A stretch of DNA of 19,495 nucleotides from ChocPot-Mid sp964511865 (GTDB lineage Bacteria; Bacteroidota; Ignavibacteria; Kapaibacteriales; UBA2268): NCBI GenBank assembly GCA_964511865.1, contig CAZEHW010000036.1:1-19495 (forward strand), written 5' to 3'. Below the pieces are notes generated by a model. The model did not search any database. It was not told the origin of the DNA and saw only the letters and a program-made list of their open reading frames with translations. Positions within the stretch are counted from its first letter, which is position 1. Each line of letters opens with the position of its first letter. The translations under genes and the position numbers were made by a program. Shown piece by piece: positions 15,124-19,495 of the stretch.

Positions 15124-15132
15124 TATCTTTGT
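15124..15132 (+). promoter_or_regulatory. Probable -7 box of the EF-G paralogue gene
   Basis: TATCTTTGT matches TAnnTTTGY exactly, 56 bp before the ATG. No convincing TTTG -33 box is visible. A GGAG ribosome-binding site follows at 15179-15182. Confidence 0.4.
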
Positions 15133-15187
15133 TTTGCAAGAAATTAATTATTTATAAATTAAAAAAATAGTATTTAGTGGAGAAATT

Positions 15188-17314
15188 ATGAAAGTTTTTG
15201 AGACCAAAAAAATTCGGAATATTGCATTAGTTGGACAAGCAGGTTCTGGTAAAACAACTCTTTGTGAGTCATTGTTATTTACTTCCGGAGCATTGAACAG
15301 ACAAGGAACCGTAGAAGAAAATAATACAGTTTCAGATTATCACGAAATTGAACAGGAAAGAAACCACTCGGTTTTTGCCACTCCTATGTTCACAACTTAT
15401 AACGAACATAAAATTAATATCATAGATACTCCCGGATACAGTGATTATTTCGGGGAAGTTTGTGCCGCACAAAAGGTTGTTGAAACTGCAGTAATAGTTA
15501 TAAATGCCCAGAATGGAATTGAAGTAGGTGCTGAAAACTCCTTTGAACATGCTTCCAATCATGATAAATCAGTTGCATTTGTCCTCAATAAATTAGACCT
15601 GGAACATGCAAAATTCGATGAATTGGTAGAAGAACTCAAATCAAGTTATAGCAATTCATGTACAATTGCCCAATTTCCTGTAAACATGGGAATTGGATTT
15701 AATTCTTTGGTTGATGTCTTATCAATGTCAATGTATGTTTTTTCCGCAGACGGAAAATTTGAAAAAAAGGATATCCCCGACAATCTAAAAGATAAAGCTG
15801 ATTCATACAGAAATGAACTTATCGAATCAATTGCCGAAACAGAGGAAGACCTAATGAACAAATATTTCGATGCAGGCGATTTAAGTCCTGAAGATTTGAA
15901 AACCGGATTGAAAAAAGCCATAGCTAAACGCCAGATATTTCCAATACTCTGTTCATCCGGCAAGTTAAATTCCGGAGTTAAATTATTACTTGATTTCTTC
16001 AATGAATATCTACCTTCCCCGGCTGAAGGAAAAGCATGGGAAAACGATGAAGGTGCAGAAGTTCCTATTGACCCAACAAAGCAAAATGCTATGTTCATTT
16101 ATAAGATGTTTTCTGAAGCTCATCTTGGCGACATGACATTCTTTAAAGTAGTTAGCGGCAATTTAAAAACCGGGCTTGATTTATTGAATGAACAAAAAAA
16201 CCAAATGGAAAGGTTTAATCAAATTTTTATCGTTAATGGAAAGAAACGTGAAGAAATTGAATCTTTAGCCGCTGGTGATTTGGGTGCAACTGTTAAATTA
16301 AAATCAACACAAATCAATCATACCTTACATGATAAGGGTTTCAATGTTTCTTTCAAACCGATAGAATTCCCAAAACCTATTGTCCGTGTTGCTGTTGTTC
16401 CAAAAACCAAGGGTGAAGAAGAAAAAGTAGGTATGGGATTAAATGCCATTTGCCTCGAAGACCAATCCTTAAAGCTACAACATTCTCAGGAATTGCGGCA
16501 GATGATATTGTTCGGACAAGGTGAGTTGCAACTTTCTGCGGCAAAGTGGAGACTGGAACATCGCTACAAAGTACTTGCTGAATATATAGAACCAAGAGTT
16601 CCATACAGAGAAACAATTCAAAAGCAGGTTAAGGGAAGTTATCGCCATAAAAAACAATCCGGTGGCGCCGGTCAGTTTGCTGAAGTTCACATGATGATTG
16701 AACCTTGGTACGAAGGAGTTCCCGACCCCAAGGAATTGACTATTCGCGGTCGTGATATGCATGAATTGGATTGGGGTGGCAAGCTGGAATTTGTCAATTG
16801 TATTGTAGGTGGTGCTATCGAGCAAAGATTTTTGCCTGCAATTTTAAAAGGTGTCATGGATAAAATGCAGATTGGACCTTTAACCGGTTCTTATGTCCGG
16901 GATATTAGGGTATTTATTTACGACGGTAAAATGCACCCAGTTGATTCAAATGAAGCCGCATTCAAAACTGCAGGAATGATGGTATTCAAAAATAATTTTA
17001 TAGAAGCTGCACCCAAAATTCTTGAGCCGATTTACAATGTTGTAATCAAGGTTCCCGAGGATTTCGTAGGCGATGTTATGAGCGACCTTCCAACTCGCAG
17101 AGGTGTTATTCAGGGAATTGATGCCGAAGGACATTACCAAAAGGTAATCGCAAAAATGCCATTAGCAGAACTCGACAAGTATTCTCCGGCATTGCGTTCA
17201 ATGACACAGGCAAAGGCGACGTATGCTGCGGAGTTTGCAGAATACCAAAGCGTTCCTCCAAATGTTCAGCAGGAACTTATGGATGCTTATAAGAAATCGC
17301 AAACTGAAGAATAA
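15188..17314 (+). CDS. Elongation factor G-like GTPase (EF-G paralogue)
   Basis: The 708-residue product has the full EF-G layout: G domain with P-loop GQAGSGKTT (16-24), switch II IIDTPGYSDYFGE (78-90), NKLD (134-137) and a CSSGK guanine loop. It continues through domains II-V, with domain IV starting near VPYRETIQKQVKGSYRHKKQ and the C-terminal domain carrying PTRRGVIQGIDAEG. It differs from canonical FusA in the P-loop (GQAGSGKTT, not AHIDAGKTT) and in switch II, where the catalytic His of DTPGH is Tyr84. These changes are known in the EF-G-like / EF-G2 subfamily, so it is a paralogue and probably not the main translocase. It could act in ribosome recycling, stress translation or a ribosome-linked GTPase step. 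GGAG 6 bases before ATG supports the start. Its gene is followed by a repeat-rich intergenic region. Confidence 0.92.
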   Translation: MKVFETKKIRNIALVGQAGSGKTTLCESLLFTSGALNRQGTVEENNTVSDYHEIEQERNHSVFATPMFTTYNEHKINIIDTPGYSDYFGEVCAAQKVVETAVIVINAQNGIEVGAENSFEHASNHDKSVAFVLNKLDLEHAKFDELVEELKSSYSNSCTIAQFPVNMGIGFNSLVDVLSMSMYVFSADGKFEKKDIPDNLKDKADSYRNELIESIAETEEDLMNKYFDAGDLSPEDLKTGLKKAIAKRQIFPILCSSGKLNSGVKLLLDFFNEYLPSPAEGKAWENDEGAEVPIDPTKQNAMFIYKMFSEAHLGDMTFFKVVSGNLKTGLDLLNEQKNQMERFNQIFIVNGKKREEIESLAAGDLGATVKLKSTQINHTLHDKGFNVSFKPIEFPKPIVRVAVVPKTKGEEEKVGMGLNAICLEDQSLKLQHSQELRQMILFGQGELQLSAAKWRLEHRYKVLAEYIEPRVPYRETIQKQVKGSYRHKKQSGGAGQFAEVHMMIEPWYEGVPDPKELTIRGRDMHELDWGGKLEFVNCIVGGAIEQRFLPAILKGVMDKMQIGPLTGSYVRDIRVFIYDGKMHPVDSNEAAFKTAGMMVFKNNFIEAAPKILEPIYNVVIKVPEDFVGDVMSDLPTRRGVIQGIDAEGHYQKVIAKMPLAELDKYSPALRSMTQAKATYAAEFAEYQSVPPNVQQELMDAYKKSQTEE

Positions 17315-17436
17315 CACTTTCGTAGTGTTAAGTTCTAAGTGTTAGGTGTTGAGTGAAGAATTTTAAGTTTTAAGATGTGAGTTCAGGGTTGAGAGTTGTG
17401 AGTTAATTATTCACTTTTCACTATTGGTTTTTCACT
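17313..17436. repeat. Sixteen-unit degenerate heptamer tract with leading hairpin
   Basis: The region begins with the stem AACACT-TTCGT-AGTGTT (17313-17329), which overlaps the EF-G paralogue stop codon. From 17325 to 17436 sixteen 7-mers follow in perfect register: GTGTTAA, GTTCTAA, GTGTTAG, GTGTTGA and so on, through GTTGAGA and GTTGTGA. The last units (ATTCACT, TTTCACT) are in reverse-complement orientation relative to the GTGA type, so the tract can partly fold back on itself. It is noncoding. Confidence 0.7.
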
Positions 17437-17475
17437 AAAAATGTCATACTGGCTTTGTCGAAGTATGGCATTTTT
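17437..17475. terminator. Bidirectional terminator-like hairpin with repeat-family loop
   Basis: AAAAATGTCATACT (17437-17450) pairs with AGTATGGCATTTTT (17462-17475), with one G-U pair, around the loop GGCTTTGTCGA. A-run and T-run flanks suit termination of both the EF-G paralogue and the convergent hydrolase gene, whose stop codon is 3 bp away. The loop and arm match the GCTTGTCGAAGGATG unit in uvrA. Confidence 0.7.
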
Positions 17476-17478
17476 TAT

Positions 17479-19383
17479 TTACTTAATTACCGAAAATTTC
17501 CCAACAAATCTTCCATTACCCGTTCTGTCAGTTGTAACAACTGATAGAAAATATATTCCTTTACTTAATTGATGAATAGGTATTTTCAAGACGAAATCAC
17601 TTGATAAATTGATACAATCGAGAACAATACACTCCTCCCCAATAACATTAAATATTTTAACCGAACAATGTTGAGAAATCGGATTGTCAAGAGAAACATA
17701 TAAATAATCCTGCGCAGGATTGGGAAACACCGTAATTTCATTTTGAAGTGTATTTTCTTTAACATCAGTTTCCTTTGAAGTCGGGAAGATTACTTTTGAG
17801 GAATATTCCTCATTGCAATATACAAGATTAGTCGCTATTAAAGTATCATCGGATTTGTACATTTCCCCGCCTGTGTTCGGATTTATATCGAACATTGGAT
17901 AATTGGATGAAGTTATATCAATCCTCATCCTATGCCCTTCCAAGAAAGTTATAGCTAAATCTTCTAGCTCGATAGTGATTTTGTATATTGAATCCGGCTC
18001 CATAAACTTTTCAGCTTCAAGTCCATCCCTGAATCTTGCCCTTTTAATTCCCTGAGTTAATATATAAGACTTTCCATCGGGATAGACATCGCATAATCTT
18101 GCAGAGAAATCGGTATCTTTTCTATCGGAATTAATAAATAATTCAACTCTTATTTTTCCTGTTATTTGAATTGGCTTTTCCAAAATATCTGTCGAGTAAA
18201 TTAAAATATCATTTCTTGTTTCAACCGTATTGCTGATATCATAAGGACCAACCGGTGTGTCTGGTTCAAAGGGATTAAACCTTGAACCACCTATGGTCGG
18301 AGATGGGTCTTTCGGAATATTTATTATGGTATCCGGTAAAGTAGCCATAGGAGACATTATTGGTGGCGGTGGCTCTTCCCTCAATGAATTTCCTTTCCAC
18401 AAATAAAGTGTATCATAATTTGAGGTTAGTGAATACCAATCATCTGTTGTTTTCCATTCACTTTCTCCCATTTGAAAATAACTTATTACAGGTTTTGAAT
18501 CCCATCCGTTTTGAATATCCCTTAAGTAATAATCGAAAAAATCTTTTGACATTTGTGCCGGAATATCAACTGCATCGGGAAATTCAAGTTCTCCTTGTTT
18601 TAATAATCCTAAGCCCGAATGAGTCCATGGTCCCATCAGTAATTTGTGTTTAGTTCTGACTGATTCATGGCTTCTTATCTTAATATCCTGAAAAGCTCTT
18701 TTGCAATCCGAAGGATAATGGTCAAACCAACCACTGCATAAAAACATTGGTACTTCAAATTCCTCAGGATAATCATTTTGATTTTCTATTAACTTCCAAA
18801 AATTATTATAAATCGGATAATTTGTGATTGTTTCGACTGTAATGAAACCTAGCTTTTCCAATTGTTCGGTATGTTCCCTCCTTAAAACTCCACCATAGTA
18901 ATAATCTGTATATTTAGTTTTATAATCTTTTACAAAAGGTGCACAACAAACAAGATGCGGAGGATGATGCTTTGCTGTTTGGAATTGTATCATACCCAAA
19001 GCAGAAGAACCGGAAGTTCCGATTTTCCCATTAGACCAGCTTTGACTCGCTATCCGTTCAACAACATCATAACCATCCAGACCTCTGTCATATTGAGCTT
19101 TGGCGGCAGATTTGTTTGCATAAAAACCACGCCAGTCCATTATTACATAGTTGTAATTCCTTAAATCGAACAAGGCAGAAGCATACAATGAATCCAGTGG
19201 CAGGTAAGTCAAACTTCTGTATAAAAGCTTGTTATATGGTGTCTGAATAAGAATACATGGTTTTGCAATTGAGGAATCAGTTGAGTAAAAATCTACTTTT
19301 AGCGATTCACCGTCACGTACAGGAATTTCAATTTCTGTCCAATAATCTGCAGAACAAAAATATTGAATAAAAAAAATGAGCAT
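17479..19383 (-). CDS. CocE/NonD-family hydrolase with C-terminal T9SS sorting domain
   Basis: The 634-residue product is an alpha/beta-hydrolase (X-Pro dipeptidyl-peptidase S15 / CocE type): IPVRDGESLKVDFY (20-33), TPYNK, the nucleophile turn GTSGSSALG with Ser127, the acid region CSGWFDHY with Asp221, and GPWTHSG with His255. The jelly-roll C-terminal domain typical of the family follows (about 395-550; FSARLCDVYPDGK, GHRMRIDITSSNYP). Residues about 565-634 are a type A T9SS sorting domain (VFPNPAQDYLYVSLDN, VKIFNVIGE, LSKGIYFLSV). The enzyme cleaves esters or amides, or hydrolyses acyl/peptide bonds, outside the cell; the substrate is unknown. The start ATG 19383 is directly preceded by an in-frame TAA. 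The N-terminus is short (MLIFFIQYFCSADYW) with no positive residue before the hydrophobic run, which is odd for a secreted protein. Confidence 0.9.
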   Translation of the reverse strand: MLIFFIQYFCSADYWTEIEIPVRDGESLKVDFYSTDSSIAKPCILIQTPYNKLLYRSLTYLPLDSLYASALFDLRNYNYVIMDWRGFYANKSAAKAQYDRGLDGYDVVERIASQSWSNGKIGTSGSSALGMIQFQTAKHHPPHLVCCAPFVKDYKTKYTDYYYGGVLRREHTEQLEKLGFITVETITNYPIYNNFWKLIENQNDYPEEFEVPMFLCSGWFDHYPSDCKRAFQDIKIRSHESVRTKHKLLMGPWTHSGLGLLKQGELEFPDAVDIPAQMSKDFFDYYLRDIQNGWDSKPVISYFQMGESEWKTTDDWYSLTSNYDTLYLWKGNSLREEPPPPIMSPMATLPDTIINIPKDPSPTIGGSRFNPFEPDTPVGPYDISNTVETRNDILIYSTDILEKPIQITGKIRVELFINSDRKDTDFSARLCDVYPDGKSYILTQGIKRARFRDGLEAEKFMEPDSIYKITIELEDLAITFLEGHRMRIDITSSNYPMFDINPNTGGEMYKSDDTLIATNLVYCNEEYSSKVIFPTSKETDVKENTLQNEITVFPNPAQDYLYVSLDNPISQHCSVKIFNVIGEECIVLDCINLSSDFVLKIPIHQLSKGIYFLSVVTTDRTGNGRFVGKFSVIK

Positions 19384-19398
19384 TTATATTTTACAAAT

Positions 19399-19407
19399 GC
19401 AAAATTA
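19399..19407 (-). promoter_or_regulatory. Probable -7 box of the CocE-family hydrolase gene
   Basis: On the minus strand the sequence reads TAATTTTGC, an exact match to TAnnTTTGC, 16 bp before the ATG, predicting a very short leader. No clear -33 TTTG box is seen. The remaining bases to the right edge show nothing else I can support. Confidence 0.4.
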
Positions 19408-19495
19408 TCTCAACATGATGAAATAATAAATAATCATATAAAAATTTATAGAAACACAAAAGAATGTGAAATATGCAAAATGTAATAATACATGG

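Overview
The window is an AT-rich bacterial chromosome segment with about fifteen genes and no mobile element, CRISPR array or structural RNA that I can support. Several features point to the Bacteroidota / Ignavibacteriota / Chlorobiota (FCB) side of the tree. Two proteins end in type IX secretion (T9SS) sorting domains. One protein is a Fib_succ_major paralogue. The OmpA-like protein has calcium-binding thrombospondin type 3 repeats. Many genes lack a Shine-Dalgarno site, and several are preceded by TAnnTTTGC-type -7 boxes. I cannot name a genus; an uncultured Ignavibacteria/Kapabacteria-like or Bacteroidota lineage is an inference.

Layout from left to right. A minus-strand lipoprotein with a BNR/YCF48-like repeat runs off the left edge. 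Next come a 71-aa four-cysteine orphan and a long uvrA, both on the minus strand. A plus-strand pair of exported proteins follows (a mini T9SS cargo and a Fib_succ_major protein). A cell-surface polysaccharide block comes next: an O-antigen ligase-like membrane protein followed by a zinc-ribbon methyltransferase (minus strand, 4 bp apart), and a divergent second methyltransferase. Then come a CPBP-family membrane protease (minus) and a divergent LtaS-like sulfatase-fold transferase (plus). A strong bidirectional terminator separates the transferase from an OmpA-family outer-membrane protein (minus), followed by gcvT and a ComEA-like helix-hairpin-helix protein (both minus). An EF-G paralogue (plus) converges on a CocE/NonD-family hydrolase carrying a T9SS tail (minus).

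The most unusual signal is a family of degenerate 7-bp-period repeat tracts combined with short palindromes (AGGGTC-N4-GACCCT, and a CATCCT...TTGTCGAAGGATG unit). The best intergenic copy lies between the EF-G paralogue and the hydrolase. Copies also lie in frame inside uvrA: one tract encodes the first residues and holds the start codon, and a composite copy encodes a roughly 75-residue insertion just before the first zinc module. A repetitive element of the kind normally found between genes therefore seems to have been absorbed into a core DNA-repair protein, recalling Rickettsia palindromic elements. All gene functions here are inferred from recognisable motifs, not from database searches.
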